Positions 35,552 through 45,406 are shown, numbered from the stretch's first letter. The stretch: 64,000 nucleotides of DNA from Streptomyces mobaraensis NBRC 13819 = DSM 40847 (GCF_017916255.1 NZ_CP072827.1:5357501-5421500); one strand, 5' to 3'. Notes: generated by a model from the letters alone, not told the origin. Program-made: numbers and translations.

Positions 35552-35995
35552 ATGACCGTGCAGCGGAACGCCGCGACCACGCCGGACACCGACGGGGACG
35601 CGAAGCCCAACAACCGGGTCCACCACGTGCGCGCCGGCGAGCTCGACGGCTACGCCGCCATCAGCGGCCACACCGTCGGCTCGCGGAAGCTGTGGATGGG
35701 CATGGTGGAGAACCCGCCGCTGAGCGCGACCGACAACCACCACCACGGCGCCTCGGAGGCCGGCATCTACGTGGTCAGCGGGCACCCGGTGTTCGTCTTC
35801 CACGACGGCACGGAGGAGGTGCGGATCACCGCCCACCCCGGCGACTTCCTCCTCGTCCCGCCGTTCGTCCCGCACCGGGAGGAGAACCCCTCGGCGGACG
35901 AGCCGGTGGTCGTGGTGATCGCGCGCACCACGCAGGAGCCGATCAAGGTCTCCGTCCCCGAGCTCTACCAGCTCACCGAGCTCCCGGCGGAGTAG
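35552..35995 (+). CDS. Small cupin-domain protein
   Basis: A 147-residue single-domain cupin: metal-site motif 1 NHHHGASEAGIYVVSG and motif 2 PGDFLLVPPFVPHREEN give the usual His/Glu ligands. Such proteins act as dioxygenases, isomerases or small-molecule binders; nothing here decides which. Start ATG 35552 follows GGGAGG. It lies alone between recG and rsmD. Confidence 0.8.
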   Translation: MTVQRNAATTPDTDGDAKPNNRVHHVRAGELDGYAAISGHTVGSRKLWMGMVENPPLSATDNHHHGASEAGIYVVSGHPVFVFHDGTEEVRITAHPGDFLLVPPFVPHREENPSADEPVVVVIARTTQEPIKVSVPELYQLTELPAE

Positions 35996-36100
35996 GCGGC
36001 GGGCGGAGCCCCGGGGCGGGTCCCCGGGGCACGGCCTACGCTGAGGGCAGCGGCGAACCCCCGCCGCCCTCCGCCCGCACCCCCGAAGGACCCCACCCCC

Positions 36101-37218
<1,118 letters not shown>

Positions 37219-37310
37219 GCCGCCACCCGGAACCGACACTCGTCAGTAGCTGCCGGGCGGCGGCCGGCGGCCGTACAGTCGTGGCGTTCGTAGCCGTCGT
37301 CCGGGAGAGA

Positions 37311-38474
37311 GTGGCGAGCGTCAAGGTGGACGTCCAGAAGAAGCTCGACGAGATCGTCGCGACGGTCGCCGGGGCCCGTTCGCTGCCCATGTCCGCGTCC
37401 TGCGTGGTCAACCGGGCCGAACTGCTCGGCCTCCTGGAGGAGGTGCGGGCCGCCCTGCCGGACTCCCTCGCGCAGGCGAGGGAGCTGATCGGCGGCCGGG
37501 AGCGGCTGGTCGCCGACGCCCGCGAGGAGGCCGAGCGGATCATCGAGTCCGCCCGCGCCCAGCGCGGCTCCCTGATCTCCGACACCGAGGTCGCCCGCGA
37601 GTCCCGCGAGGAGGCCGACCGCATCCTCGCGGAGGCCCGCCGGGAGGCCGCCGAGATCCGCGCCCAGGCCGACGACTACGTCGACGGCAAGCTCGCCAAC
37701 TTCGAGGTCGTCCTCACCAAGACCCGCGGCTCGGTCGAGCGCGGCCGGGAGAAGCTGCTCGGCCTCGGCGACGGCTCCGGGACCCCCGAGGACTCCGCCG
37801 ACGCCCCCGAGCGCAGCGGCGACCCGGTCATCCAGCGGCAGAACGCCGACGCCTACGTGGACGCCAAGCTCACGGCCGTCTCCGCGGTTCTGGCCAAGAC
37901 GCTGGAGGCGGTCGGCCGCGGCCGGGAGAGGCTGCTCGGCGCCCGCCCGGCGGACGAACTGGGCGCCCACCTGGCCGCCCAGGACGGCCGCCCGGCGGCC
38001 GACCGCCCCGCCACGGACGCCGACTTCCTGGCGGAGCTCGCCGCCCACCCGGCCCCGGCCGCCGAGCCGCGGTCCGACTGGGCCTCCCCGGCCCCCCGGG
38101 CCCCCCGGCAGGAGCCGGCCCCGGAGCCGGCGTACGGCGGCTGGCAGCAGTACCCCGGCCAGACGGACCCGTACGCGGCCGGAGCGGCCGGCGGGACCAC
38201 CGGCGGCCATCCCGGGCAGGAGGCGGGCTACGGCTGGCCGGCCCAGGACGCGGGGCAGCAGGCGTACGGACACGGGTACGGACAGGGCTACGACCAGGGG
38301 TACGGTCAGGGCTACCCGGCGGCCCACCAGCCGGTCCACCCCGCGCCGGACGCCCCGCTGGAGGGCGTGGTCGTCGTACCGCCCCAGGGCGGCGCCGCGC
38401 TCGACGAGACCAGCTTCTTCGACACGAGCATGATCGACCTCGAACAGCTCCGGCGCTACGAACAGGGGCGCTGA
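37311..38474 (+). CDS. Coiled-coil protein with Gly/Tyr-rich low-complexity tail
   Basis: An acidic protein of about 387 residues. The first ~230 residues are highly helical and charged, with long heptad-like stretches (ADAREEAERIIESARAQRGS; EARREAAEIRAQADDYVDGK) typical of F-type ATP synthase b subunits and DivIVA-type coiled coils, but without a membrane segment. Two copies of a NADAYVDAKLTAV/DDYVDGKLANFEV unit are visible. The next ~120 residues are Pro/Ala/Gln-rich and include the run GYGQGYDQGYGQGY. A short conserved end (SFFDTSMIDLEQLRRYEQGR) closes it. The start is uncertain: GTG 37281, 37311 or 37326. A cell-envelope or division scaffold is a guess. Confidence 0.75.
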   Translation: MASVKVDVQKKLDEIVATVAGARSLPMSASCVVNRAELLGLLEEVRAALPDSLAQARELIGGRERLVADAREEAERIIESARAQRGSLISDTEVARESREEADRILAEARREAAEIRAQADDYVDGKLANFEVVLTKTRGSVERGREKLLGLGDGSGTPEDSADAPERSGDPVIQRQNADAYVDAKLTAVSAVLAKTLEAVGRGRERLLGARPADELGAHLAAQDGRPAADRPATDADFLAELAAHPAPAAEPRSDWASPAPRAPRQEPAPEPAYGGWQQYPGQTDPYAAGAAGGTTGGHPGQEAGYGWPAQDAGQQAYGHGYGQGYDQGYGQGYPAAHQPVHPAPDAPLEGVVVVPPQGGAALDETSFFDTSMIDLEQLRRYEQGR

Positions 38475-38539
38475 GCCGGTCCCGGCCGGTCCCGGAGGCG
38501 GCCCCGGGCGCGGGCCCGAAGCCGGTGCGGAAGGCACGA

Positions 38540-38569
38540 TTGGGCCAGGGGCGGACCGTCCAGTATCCT
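38540..38569 (+). promoter_or_regulatory. Promoter of the yceD-rpmF-rnc-mutM unit
   Basis: TTGGGC (38540-38545), 18-bp spacer, TATCCT (38564-38569), followed by about 115 nt of leader. It is the only good housekeeping-type match in the 210-bp gap. Confidence 0.5.
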
Positions 38570-38717
38570 GACTGTTCGGTCGCGCGTACATTCGCGATCC
38601 CGGCTGCCCGCGGCGTGGCGTACGAGGTTTCGTACGGCGCGCGATCACGGGCCGCCTTCGCCGCAGCGTAGAAAGCAGGAAGCCCTGAACGCCCGCCTCG
38701 ATCACCGTTCCCCCCTC

Positions 38718-39314
38718 GTGTTCGACACGCACGAGCTGGGCCGGCGTCCCGGTGCGCTGAAGCGGCTCTCCCGCTCGATCCCGGCCCCGGCCGACCTCGG
38801 CATCGAGGTCATCGGAGTCGCCGAGGGCGCGACCGTGGAGCTCGACCTCCGACTGGAGTCGGTCATGGAAGGGGTGCTCGTCACAGGCACCGCCCGTGCG
38901 CCGCTCACCGGGGAGTGCGTAAGGTGTCTGGAGCCGCTGGAGCGAGAGCTCGAGGCGGACTTCCAGGAGATGTACTCCTACCCCGACGCCGACAGCCGGA
39001 ACCGCCCCGTGGCGGAGCCCGCTGACGACGACGAGGACGAGGAGGACACGCTCTTCCTTGAGGGCGACCTGTTCGACCTCGAACCCGTGCTGCGGGACGC
39101 GGTGGTGCTCTCACTGCCGCTGCAGCCGGTGTGCCGGGAGGACTGCCCGGGTCTGTGCCCCGAATGCGGGGCGCGGCTCGCGGACGACCCGGACCACCAC
39201 CACGACGTCCACGACATTCGCTGGGCGGCACTGCAGGGACTCGCCGTATCCGACCAGGACGGCGAGATGGACAACGCACCCCGGTCCGCCGGGGATGACT
39301 CACAGGAGAAGTAG
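38718..39314 (+). CDS. yceD: DUF177/YceD-family protein (23S rRNA accumulation)
   Basis: A 198-residue YceD-family protein, implicated in 23S rRNA accumulation in other bacteria. It carries the four-Cys pattern: [11 protein letters not shown], then [16 protein letters not shown], a probable Zn site, and an acidic DDDEDEEDT stretch between. The first standard start is GTG 38718, which has no ribosome site. An in-frame CTG at 38685, 4 nt after AGGA, would add 11 residues that look like part of the family N-terminus. Leads rpmF by 2 bp, the universal order. Confidence 0.9.
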   Translation: MFDTHELGRRPGALKRLSRSIPAPADLGIEVIGVAEGATVELDLRLESVMEGVLVTGTARAPLTGECVRCLEPLERELEADFQEMYSYPDADSRNRPVAEPADDDEDEEDTLFLEGDLFDLEPVLRDAVVLSLPLQPVCREDCPGLCPECGARLADDPDHHHDVHDIRWAALQGLAVSDQDGEMDNAPRSAGDDSQEK

Positions 39315-39316
39315 CC

Positions 39317-39490
39317 GTGGCTGTTCCGAAGCGGAAGATGTCGCGCAGCAACACGCGCCACCGCCGGTCGCAGTGGAAGGCTGCGGTCCCCACCCTGGTG
39401 GCGTGCGAGCGCTGCCACGAGCCGAAGCAGCAGCACATCGCGTGCCCGAGCTGCGGCACCTACAACAAGCGCCAGGTCCTCGAGGTCTGA
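39317..39490 (+). CDS. rpmF: Ribosomal protein L32 (bL32)
   Basis: A 57-residue large-subunit protein ([20 protein letters not shown]) with a CxxC...CxxC zinc ribbon ([18 protein letters not shown]). Starts at GTG 39317, 2 bp after yceD, with AGGAGAAG upstream. Confidence 0.97.
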   Translation: MAVPKRKMSRSNTRHRRSQWKAAVPTLVACERCHEPKQQHIACPSCGTYNKRQVLEV

Positions 39491-39509
39491 TCGGCGGGTG
39501 ACAGGCTCC

Positions 39510-40463
39510 ATGTCAGACGCCAATACGCCGTCCCGCGGACGCGGGACAGGATCCGGACCGGCGCCACAGGACGCAGCCTCGTCTCACACGCTTCTGGAAG
39601 GGCGGCTCGGGTACAGACTCGAGACCGCCCTTCTGGTGCGTGCGCTGACCCACCGCTCCTACGCCTACGAGAACGGCGGTCTGCCCACCAACGAGCGGCT
39701 GGAGTTCCTCGGTGACTCCGTCCTCGGCCTGGTGGTCACGGACACGCTGTACCGCATCCACCCCGACCTGCCCGAGGGCCAACTGGCCAAGCTGCGGGCC
39801 GCGGTGGTCAACTCGCGGGCGCTGGCCGAGGTGGGACGCGGTCTCGACCTGGGCTCGTTCATCCGGCTCGGCCGGGGCGAAGAGGGGACCGGCGGCCGTG
39901 ACAAAGCCTCCATCCTCGCCGACACCCTGGAAGCGGTGATCGGCGCCGTCTACCTCGACCAGGGGCTCGACGCCGCCGCCGAACTGGTGCACAGGCTCTT
40001 CGACCCGCTGATCGAGAAGTCCTCGAACCTCGGCGCCGGCCTGGACTGGAAGACCAGCCTCCAGGAGCTCACGGCGACGGAGGGGCTGGGCGTGCCCGAG
40101 TACCTCGTCACCGAGACGGGTCCGGACCACGAGAAGACCTTCACGGCTGCTGCCCGCGTCGGTGGTGTCGAGTACGGCACCGGCACCGGCCGCAGCAAGA
40201 AGGAGGCCGAGCAGCAGGCGGCCGAGTCCGCCTGGCGCGCCATCCACGGTGCGGCCGAGGCCCGGGCCAAGGCCGCGGAGGCCGAACGAACCGGGAAGCC
40301 GGCCACGGCTGCCCCGGCCGCCAAGCCGGTCAAGCAGCAGGACAAGGCCGTCAAGGCCGACGGGACGACGGCACCCGCCGCGACCGGCACCGCGTCCGCG
40401 GAGCCGGTCGTCGACGGGGACACCGATCCCACCAGTGGCGGAGCGCAGCCCGCCGCGCAGTGA
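39510..40463 (+). CDS. rnc: Ribonuclease III (AbsB orthologue)
   Basis: A 317-residue double-strand-specific endoribonuclease that processes rRNA and, in S. coelicolor (absB), is needed for antibiotic production. The catalytic signature [18 protein letters not shown] and second acidic site [13 protein letters not shown] are intact, followed by a dsRNA-binding domain ([33 protein letters not shown]). About 65 extra residues of Ala/Lys/Pro-rich tail follow the dsRBD. Start ATG 39510 chosen; GTG 39498 is possible. Confidence 0.95.
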   Translation: MSDANTPSRGRGTGSGPAPQDAASSHTLLEGRLGYRLETALLVRALTHRSYAYENGGLPTNERLEFLGDSVLGLVVTDTLYRIHPDLPEGQLAKLRAAVVNSRALAEVGRGLDLGSFIRLGRGEEGTGGRDKASILADTLEAVIGAVYLDQGLDAAAELVHRLFDPLIEKSSNLGAGLDWKTSLQELTATEGLGVPEYLVTETGPDHEKTFTAAARVGGVEYGTGTGRSKKEAEQQAAESAWRAIHGAAEARAKAAEAERTGKPATAAPAAKPVKQQDKAVKADGTTAPAATGTASAEPVVDGDTDPTSGGAQPAAQ

Positions 40464-40549
40464 ACCACCGGCCGGCCCGGGGTGCTTTCCGCACCCCGGG
40501 CCGGCCGTTTCCCGTTCGCCCCCACAGATGCCGTTCCCGGAGGAACACC

Positions 40550-41416
40550 GTGCCCGAACTGCCCGAGGTCGAGGTCGTCCGGCGCGGGCTGGCGGCCTGG
40601 GCGTCCGGCCGCACCGTCGCCTCCGTCGAGGTCCGGCACCCCCGGGCCGTCCGCCGGCACCTCGCCGGCGCCGCCGACTTCGCCGCGCAGCTCACCGGGG
40701 AGCGGCTGGGCCTCGCACGGCGCCGGGGCAAGTACCTGTGGCTGCCGCTGGAAGGGCCCTCGGGCCGGGCCGTCCTCGCCCACCTGGGCATGAGCGGCCA
40801 GCTCCTCGTCCAGCCGGAGGACGCGCCGGACGAGAAGCACCTGCGGGTCCGGCTGCGGTTCGACGACGCCGCGGGCACCGAGCTGCGCTTCGTCGACCAG
40901 CGCACCTTCGGCGGGCTCTCGCTCCACGACACCGTGCCGGGCAGTGCGGACGCGCTGCCCGACGTCATCTCCCACATCGCGCGCGACCCCCTGGACCCGG
41001 CCTTCGACGAGGCCGCGTTCCACGCCGCGCTGCGCCGCCGCCGCACCACGGTGAAGCGCGCCCTGCTCGACCAGTCGCTGATCAGCGGGGTCGGGAACAT
41101 CTACGCCGACGAGGCGCTGTGGCGCTCGCGGCTGCACTTCGACCGCCCCACAGCCGGTCTGACCCGTCCCCGCACGGCCGAACTCCTCACCCACATCCGC
41201 GAGGTCATGAACGAGGCGCTGGCGGCCGGCGGTACCAGCTTCGACAGCCTCTACGTCAATGTGAACGGCGAATCAGGCTATTTCGACCGCTCGTTGGACG
41301 CCTACGGGCGGGAGGACGAGCCCTGCCGGCGCTGTGGCACGCCCATGCGGCGCAGCCCCTGGATGAACCGGTCCAGCTACTTCTGCCCGCGCTGCCAGCG
41401 GCCGCCGCGCGTCTGA
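40550..41416 (+). CDS. mutM: Formamidopyrimidine-DNA glycosylase
   Basis: A 288-residue base-excision repair enzyme removing oxidised purines. Catalytic [13 protein letters not shown] follows the initiator, K in [12 protein letters not shown] segment, H2TH region [20 protein letters not shown] and a C-terminal zinc finger [20 protein letters not shown] followed by CPRC. Start GTG 40550 is after GGAGGAAC. Last gene of the yceD-rpmF-rnc-mutM run; the smc gene, often directly next, here lies 4 kb further with an insertion of small genes between. Confidence 0.96.
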   Translation: MPELPEVEVVRRGLAAWASGRTVASVEVRHPRAVRRHLAGAADFAAQLTGERLGLARRRGKYLWLPLEGPSGRAVLAHLGMSGQLLVQPEDAPDEKHLRVRLRFDDAAGTELRFVDQRTFGGLSLHDTVPGSADALPDVISHIARDPLDPAFDEAAFHAALRRRRTTVKRALLDQSLISGVGNIYADEALWRSRLHFDRPTAGLTRPRTAELLTHIREVMNEALAAGGTSFDSLYVNVNGESGYFDRSLDAYGREDEPCRRCGTPMRRSPWMNRSSYFCPRCQRPPRV

Positions 41417-41420
41417 GCCG

Positions 41421-41840
41421 TCAGGCCGGCCGGTGGCAGGCGTCGTACCGCTCCCGTGCGGCGTCGATGTCCGCCTGCCGCTCCTGCACCAGCTCGATCA
41501 CGCCCATCAGCCGCTTGGCGACCTCTTCGCCCAGCGGCGTCAGGCGGTAGTCCACCCGCGGCGGGTTGGTGGGCTGTGCCGTGCGTTGCACCATTCCGTC
41601 CCGCTCCAGGGCCTGGAGCGTCTGGGACAGCATCTTCTCGCTGACGCCCTCGACGCGGCGGCGCAGCTCGTTGAAGCGGAGGGTGTTCTCCAGCAGCGCG
41701 GTGAGGGCGAGCGAGCCCCAGCGGCCGGTGATGTCGAACAGGGTCTCCCGGGACGGGCAGTCGCGGGCGTAGACGTTGAAGGCGAGCGCCTCGGTACAGG
41801 TGATCTTCCTGGTCGGTGCTGCGGTGCCGTCGGCTGTCAT
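41421..41840 (-). CDS. HxlR-family transcriptional regulator
   Basis: A 139-residue winged-helix regulator. The typical Cys near the N-terminus is in ARDCPSRETLFDITGRWGSL, and TLRFNELRRRVEGVSEKMLS with LTPLGEEVAKRL completes the HxlR pattern. Members with this Cys often sense quinones, aldehydes or oxidants. It is divergent from a flavodoxin-like oxidoreductase, with a nested palindrome between, so local redox-responsive control is likely. Confidence 0.88.
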   Translation of the reverse strand: MTADGTAAPTRKITCTEALAFNVYARDCPSRETLFDITGRWGSLALTALLENTLRFNELRRRVEGVSEKMLSQTLQALERDGMVQRTAQPTNPPRVDYRLTPLGEEVAKRLMGVIELVQERQADIDAARERYDACHRPA

Positions 41841-41882
41841 AAACCCAGCGTACTCTCCCGCAGCGCTTCCTCAGGGGTTGCG

Positions 41883-41913
41883 CTAACCAAAAGTTAGTGC
41901 TTTCCTTTGGTTA
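41883..41913. promoter_or_regulatory. Nested palindromic operator in the hxlR-flavodoxin gap
   Basis: Outer arms TAACCAAA (41884-41891) and TTTGGTTA (41906-41913); within it CTAAC-N5-GTTAG (41883-41897). A/T-rich island about 60 bp before the oxidoreductase start and 43 bp before hxlR. Confidence 0.65.
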
Positions 41914-41969
41914 TCGGCACGGCCCGCAGCGGCCGGCCGGCCCCCTCAGCTCTGCCTCAGGAGACCCCC

Positions 41970-42554
41970 ATGACCACGCCCGTTGTCTCGATCGCCTTCC
42001 ACTCCGGCTTCGGCCACACCGCCGTCCTCGCCGAGGCCGTCCGCACCGGCGCCGCCGAGACCGGCGCGACCGTGCACCTGATCGAGGTCGACAAGATCAC
42101 CGAGGAGCAGTGGGCGCTGCTCGACGCCTCCGACGCGATCGTCTTCGGCTCGCCGACCTACATGGGCACGGCCTCCGGCGCCTTCCACACCTTCGCCGAG
42201 GCGACCTCCAAGCGCTGGTTCACCAACGCCTGGCGCGACAAGCTGGCCGCCGGCTTCACCAACTCCGGCTCCAAGAGCGGCGACAAGCTGCACACCCTGC
42301 AGTTCTTCGGCATCCTGGCCGGCCAGCACGGCATGCACTGGGTGAGCCTCGGCCTGCACCCGGGCTGGAACACCTCCGAGGCGTCGGAGAACGACCTCAA
42401 CCGCCTCGGCTTCTTCCTCGGCGCCGGCGCCCAGAGCAACAACGACCAGGGCCCCGAGGGCGTCCACAAGGCGGACCTTGAGACCGCCGCGCACCTCGGC
42501 CGCCGCGTCGCCGAGCAGGCCCGCGTCTTCGCGGCCGGCCGCGCCGCCCTCTGA
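41970..42554 (+). CDS. Flavodoxin-fold NAD(P)H:quinone oxidoreductase-type protein
   Basis: A 194-residue flavodoxin-like (WrbA-type) FMN protein: phosphate loop HSGFGHTAVLAEAV, FGSPTYMGTASGAFHTFAEA and a FTNSGSKSGDKLHTLQFFG segment, as in quinone reductases that protect from redox cycling. Start ATG 41970. Divergent from the HxlR regulator, its presumed repressor. The natural electron acceptor is not known. Confidence 0.87.
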   Translation: MTTPVVSIAFHSGFGHTAVLAEAVRTGAAETGATVHLIEVDKITEEQWALLDASDAIVFGSPTYMGTASGAFHTFAEATSKRWFTNAWRDKLAAGFTNSGSKSGDKLHTLQFFGILAGQHGMHWVSLGLHPGWNTSEASENDLNRLGFFLGAGAQSNNDQGPEGVHKADLETAAHLGRRVAEQARVFAAGRAAL

Positions 42555-42670
42555 CGGCGGCGCCCCCACGGCGCCGAACGCCGCTCCCCCCACACACCGA
42601 CGGGCGGGCTGCACCCCGGAGTTCCGGGACGCGGTCCGCCCGTCGGCGTGCGGGGCCTCGCCGTGCTCCC

Positions 42671-44089
42671 TCAGTACCCGAAGTCCTGCGTCCACCACGG
42701 GCCGCCCGCGCCCTGCTGGACGCCGACGCCGAGGGTCCGGTAGTCGCAGTTGAGGATGTTCTGCCGGTGTCCCGAGCTGCGCATCCACGCGTCGACCACC
42801 GCGTGCGCGTCGGCGTGGCCCCGGGCGATGTTCTCCCCGCCCAGATTGCGGACGCCGTGCCGGGCCGCCCGGTCCCAGGGGGAGCGGCCGTCCGGGTCGG
42901 TGTGGTCGAAGAAGCCGCGTCGCGCCATGTCCTCGCTCATCGACTGGGCGAGGGAGGTGAGCCGCGCGTCCGTGTGCAGCGGCCGGCAACCGGCCTTCGC
43001 CCGCTCGGCGTTGACCAGGGCGACGACCGTCCGCGCCGCGGCGCCCCGGGTGTCGGCGGCGGCCTCGGCGGACGCCCGCGCGCCCGTCTCGGCGGCCTGG
43101 TCGGCGCGGTCGGCCCACAGCCGGGCGGACGCCGCCGCGTCCCGCCGGTGCGCGTCGACCGCGACCCGGGCCGCGGCGGACGCCGACGCGGCGGTGGACG
43201 AGCCGGACGTGCCGGATGGACGGGACGGGGCGGTCGCGACGGTGGAGGCCGTGGTCGTCTCCGCGACGGCCGGCGGACGCCCGGCGGACGTCCGGGCGAC
43301 GGCCTGGACCAGCGAACGGGCGCTCCCGCGGTCGTACGCCGTGCCCACCGCCGTCCCCGGCCGCGCCACCGGGACCGTCGGGCCGGTGTGCCCGGCCGTC
43401 GGCGGCTGCCCGGGCCGGGCGCCGGGCGGCACCTCGATCGGGGCGTCGGCGCGGACCTGGCCGCCGGGGACCCCGCCGCGCCCGCCGCCGCTGTCCCCGA
43501 CGGTCAGCGGGTTGCCGGGCAGCAGGCCGGAGACCATGGCCACGGCTCCTATGGCCACCGCGGCGGAGGCGCCGAGCAGGCCGGTCCGGGCGGGGGCCTT
43601 CGCCTTCTGCGTCTTCGGCGGGCGGACCGCACCGCCGCCGACGGCCCCGCTCCTCACCGCGGCGGCCCGGCCGCGCGCCGCCTTCTTCTCCTTGGGCTGT
43701 TTCTCCGGCTTCTCCGGCCGCGAAGCCGGCGCCTTGCCCAGGCCGCCCTCGGGCGTCGCGGCCCGCCGCTCCCCGCGCCCGGCCCGGCGCCGGCCGCGGT
43801 GCCGACCCGGACCGGCCGGGCGGCACTCGTCCGCCGCGGACGCGCCGGGACCGGTGCGCGTGTCACCGGCCGGGCGGGGGGCCTCCACCGGCACCGCCAC
43901 GGGGAGGGGCACGGTGGGCGCCTCGTCCGGGTCGTACGGCACGACGGCCGCGTGCGAGGGGAGCGTCGGGGTCGATGTGAGGGCCTTGGCCGTCTCGGTC
44001 GTCTCGCTCGTCAGGGGATCCCTGGATGCCCGGGGACTCGCTGTCGCTTCTTCGGAGGTCACGGGGGCAGAGCGTCGATGGCGACCCAT
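42671..44089 (-). CDS. Membrane-anchored CAP/SCP-domain protein
   Basis: A 472-residue protein. The first ~155 residues are a cytoplasmic, disordered, basic and Pro-rich region; then a hydrophobic segment (TGLLGASAAVAIGAVAMVSG); an Ala/Thr/Ser-rich extracellular linker; and a C-terminal CAP (SCP/PR1) domain of ~120 residues with VVALVNAERAKAGCRPLHTD, SEDMARRGFFDHTDPDGRSP, GGENIARGHADAHAVVDAWM and SSGHRQNILNCDYRTLGVGV. Bacterial CAP proteins of this type resemble YkwD; their role is unresolved. Start ATG 44089 (MGRHRRSAPV) follows GAAGG. Full domain, likely functional. Confidence 0.88.
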   Translation of the reverse strand: MGRHRRSAPVTSEEATASPRASRDPLTSETTETAKALTSTPTLPSHAAVVPYDPDEAPTVPLPVAVPVEAPRPAGDTRTGPGASAADECRPAGPGRHRGRRRAGRGERRAATPEGGLGKAPASRPEKPEKQPKEKKAARGRAAAVRSGAVGGGAVRPPKTQKAKAPARTGLLGASAAVAIGAVAMVSGLLPGNPLTVGDSGGGRGGVPGGQVRADAPIEVPPGARPGQPPTAGHTGPTVPVARPGTAVGTAYDRGSARSLVQAVARTSAGRPPAVAETTTASTVATAPSRPSGTSGSSTAASASAAARVAVDAHRRDAAASARLWADRADQAAETGARASAEAAADTRGAAARTVVALVNAERAKAGCRPLHTDARLTSLAQSMSEDMARRGFFDHTDPDGRSPWDRAARHGVRNLGGENIARGHADAHAVVDAWMRSSGHRQNILNCDYRTLGVGVQQGAGGPWWTQDFGY

Positions 44090-44229
44090 CCGCTGCCTTC
44101 CTTGGGTGCTCGGCGTCACGGTGCGTGGGGTGTCACTCGTACGGGCTAGTCCTTTTCGAGGCGCGACTGTACGGCACGACATGAGGGGCCGAAGTGCTGC
44201 TTATCTAATTGGCCGGTTAGCGTGCAGAC

Positions 44230-44511
44230 ATGAACGACTGTGTCCGTCTCACCGCCTGGGTTCGTGGTCATGTGCAGGGTGTCGGCTTCCGCTGGTTCAC
44301 CCGGGAGAACGCATTGCGCATCGGCGGGCTGATCGGTTTCGCCTCGAACCTCTCCGACGGCCGCGTCCAGGTGGTGGCCGAGGGCCCGCGCGCGGCGTGC
44401 GAGGGGCTGCTCGACTGGCTGCGCGGCGGGGACACGCCCGGGCGCGTGGACGGCGTCACCGAGATCTGGGCCACACCGCGCGGGGGGTACGACGGCTTCG
44501 AGATCCGCTGA
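44230..44511 (+). CDS. acyP: Acylphosphatase
   Basis: A 93-residue acylphosphatase hydrolysing carboxyl-phosphate bonds such as acetyl- or carbamoyl-phosphate. The phosphate loop [13 protein letters not shown] contains the catalytic Arg, and [14 protein letters not shown] contains the catalytic Asn. Start ATG 44230. Often found before smc in actinomycetes. Confidence 0.95.
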   Translation: MNDCVRLTAWVRGHVQGVGFRWFTRENALRIGGLIGFASNLSDGRVQVVAEGPRAACEGLLDWLRGGDTPGRVDGVTEIWATPRGGYDGFEIR

Positions 44512-44569
44512 CCGGGTACCGCCGAAAGGGCGGAAGAGGACGGATTCCGGAAGGCCCGAAGCCCTGCTT

Positions 44570-44586
44570 ATATGCCATTGGCATAT
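44570..44586. promoter_or_regulatory. 17-bp perfect palindrome
   Basis: ATATGCCA-T-TGGCATAT, strikingly A/T-rich in this chromosome, 59 bp after acyP. It is followed 4 bp later by another palindrome. Looks like an operator or the site of a DNA-binding/recombining protein; nothing in the window identifies it. Confidence 0.55.
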
Positions 44587-44590
44587 GCAC

Positions 44591-44608
44591 TCAGGGAATA
44601 TTGCCTGA
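44591..44608. promoter_or_regulatory. 18-bp near-perfect palindrome
   Basis: TCAGGGAATATTGCCTGA, symmetric but for one pair, directly beside the palindrome at 44570-44586. Same comments apply. Confidence 0.5.
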
Positions 44609-44746
44609 TGGTTGCCAAGACGGCGCCGTCATGGAAGGCTGCACCCAACGGATGATCTCCCCGCCCTCCGGGCCCGGTCAGGGAAAGGCGCCGCGCATTC
44701 CGCCGCCGCACCGCCGGGACGCCCGTCGATACGCGGTGTGATCGTG

Positions 44747-44905
44747 TTGACCGTCAAACCATTTGGTGAGACTCTGGAAGCCCCGCGCACCTTAGCTGTT
44801 TGGCATGGAAGACACGAGCAAGAGCGAAGGCCAAGCACCGCGGGTGCGAATCCCTCACGACCCACACCGCTTAGGTCGGTCACTCAGTGTGGAGGACCAT
44901 CCATC
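44747..44905 (+). promoter_or_regulatory. Promoter and structured leader of the small coiled-coil gene
   Basis: TTGACC at 44747-44752 is a good -35, though the -10 is weak. The following ~135 nt can fold: TTGGC/GCCAA (44800/44830), GCACC-GCG-GGTGC (44835-44847) and CCACAC/GTGTGG (44862/44887). The last stem includes the first two bases of the Shine-Dalgarno GGAGG (44891-44895), so it could gate translation. A segment GGTGCGAATCC recalls the B12-box of cobalamin riboswitches, but the rest of that consensus is not present. Confidence 0.4.
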
Positions 44906-45112
44906 ATGGCAAAGGCGCTTCTCGGTTACGTCGGCGGCTCCGACCCCCGAGTCCTCTCCGAGATGCGACGGCTTCAGCAGCGAGTCCAGGACCTGGAATC
45001 CGAGCTCATCCGGATGCAGGCCGAGAACGACGCGCTGTCTGCCGCCGCTCACCGCGGTGACTCGCTGCTCGACAGCATCGACGTTTCCAAGGCGGAGCCT
45101 GCGCTCGCCTGA
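44906..45112 (+). CDS. Small coiled-coil protein of unknown function
   Basis: A 68-residue protein, MAKALLGYVGGSDPRVLSEM followed by a heptad-rich helix (RRLQQRVQDLESELIRMQAE) and a short SLLDSIDVS end. ATG 44906 has GGAGG 10 nt upstream. I recognise it only as a Streptomyces-conserved small gene before smc. Its coiled coil implies oligomerisation or binding to a partner; no DNA-binding motif is apparent. A terminator lies 62 bp downstream. Confidence 0.75.
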   Translation: MAKALLGYVGGSDPRVLSEMRRLQQRVQDLESELIRMQAENDALSAAAHRGDSLLDSIDVSKAEPALA

Positions 45113-45173
45113 CCGCCACGGCCCCGCCCCGGGGGCCCGGTCGGGCTGCACTGTCAGCCGCTCGAGAATCTGC

Positions 45174-45195
45174 AAGGGACGCTTCGGCGTCCCTT
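45174..45195 (+). terminator. Terminator after the small coiled-coil gene
   Basis: Perfect 9-bp stem AAGGGACGC/GCGTCCCTT with a TTCG loop, 62 bp after the stop codon. The rest of 45196-45406 shows nothing convincing besides the smc promoter region. Confidence 0.8.
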
Positions 45196-45406
45196 CGTCG
45201 TACCCGCCTTCGCCGACGGCGGCCGCCGACCGCTCGCTCCGTTCCCCCGGCGTCCCCCGTCGTTCCTTCCGTCGTCCACTCGCGTTCGCCCCCCGTCCCG
45301 TACCGCAACTGTGCCCTCCCCGTTCCGGGGCGAAACCACGGCCCGCGGATCGCGTCGCGGCGCGCCAGCGGCCCGTACGGGCCCGGAACGGCGCAGGACA
45401 GAACGG

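Noticed and set aside
44835..44853. Cobalamin riboswitch call for the GGTGCGAATCC segment
   Set aside because: Only one core element is recognisable; the GCCACTG-type box and surrounding helices are not, and the downstream gene has no link to B12. Kept only as an unclassified leader.
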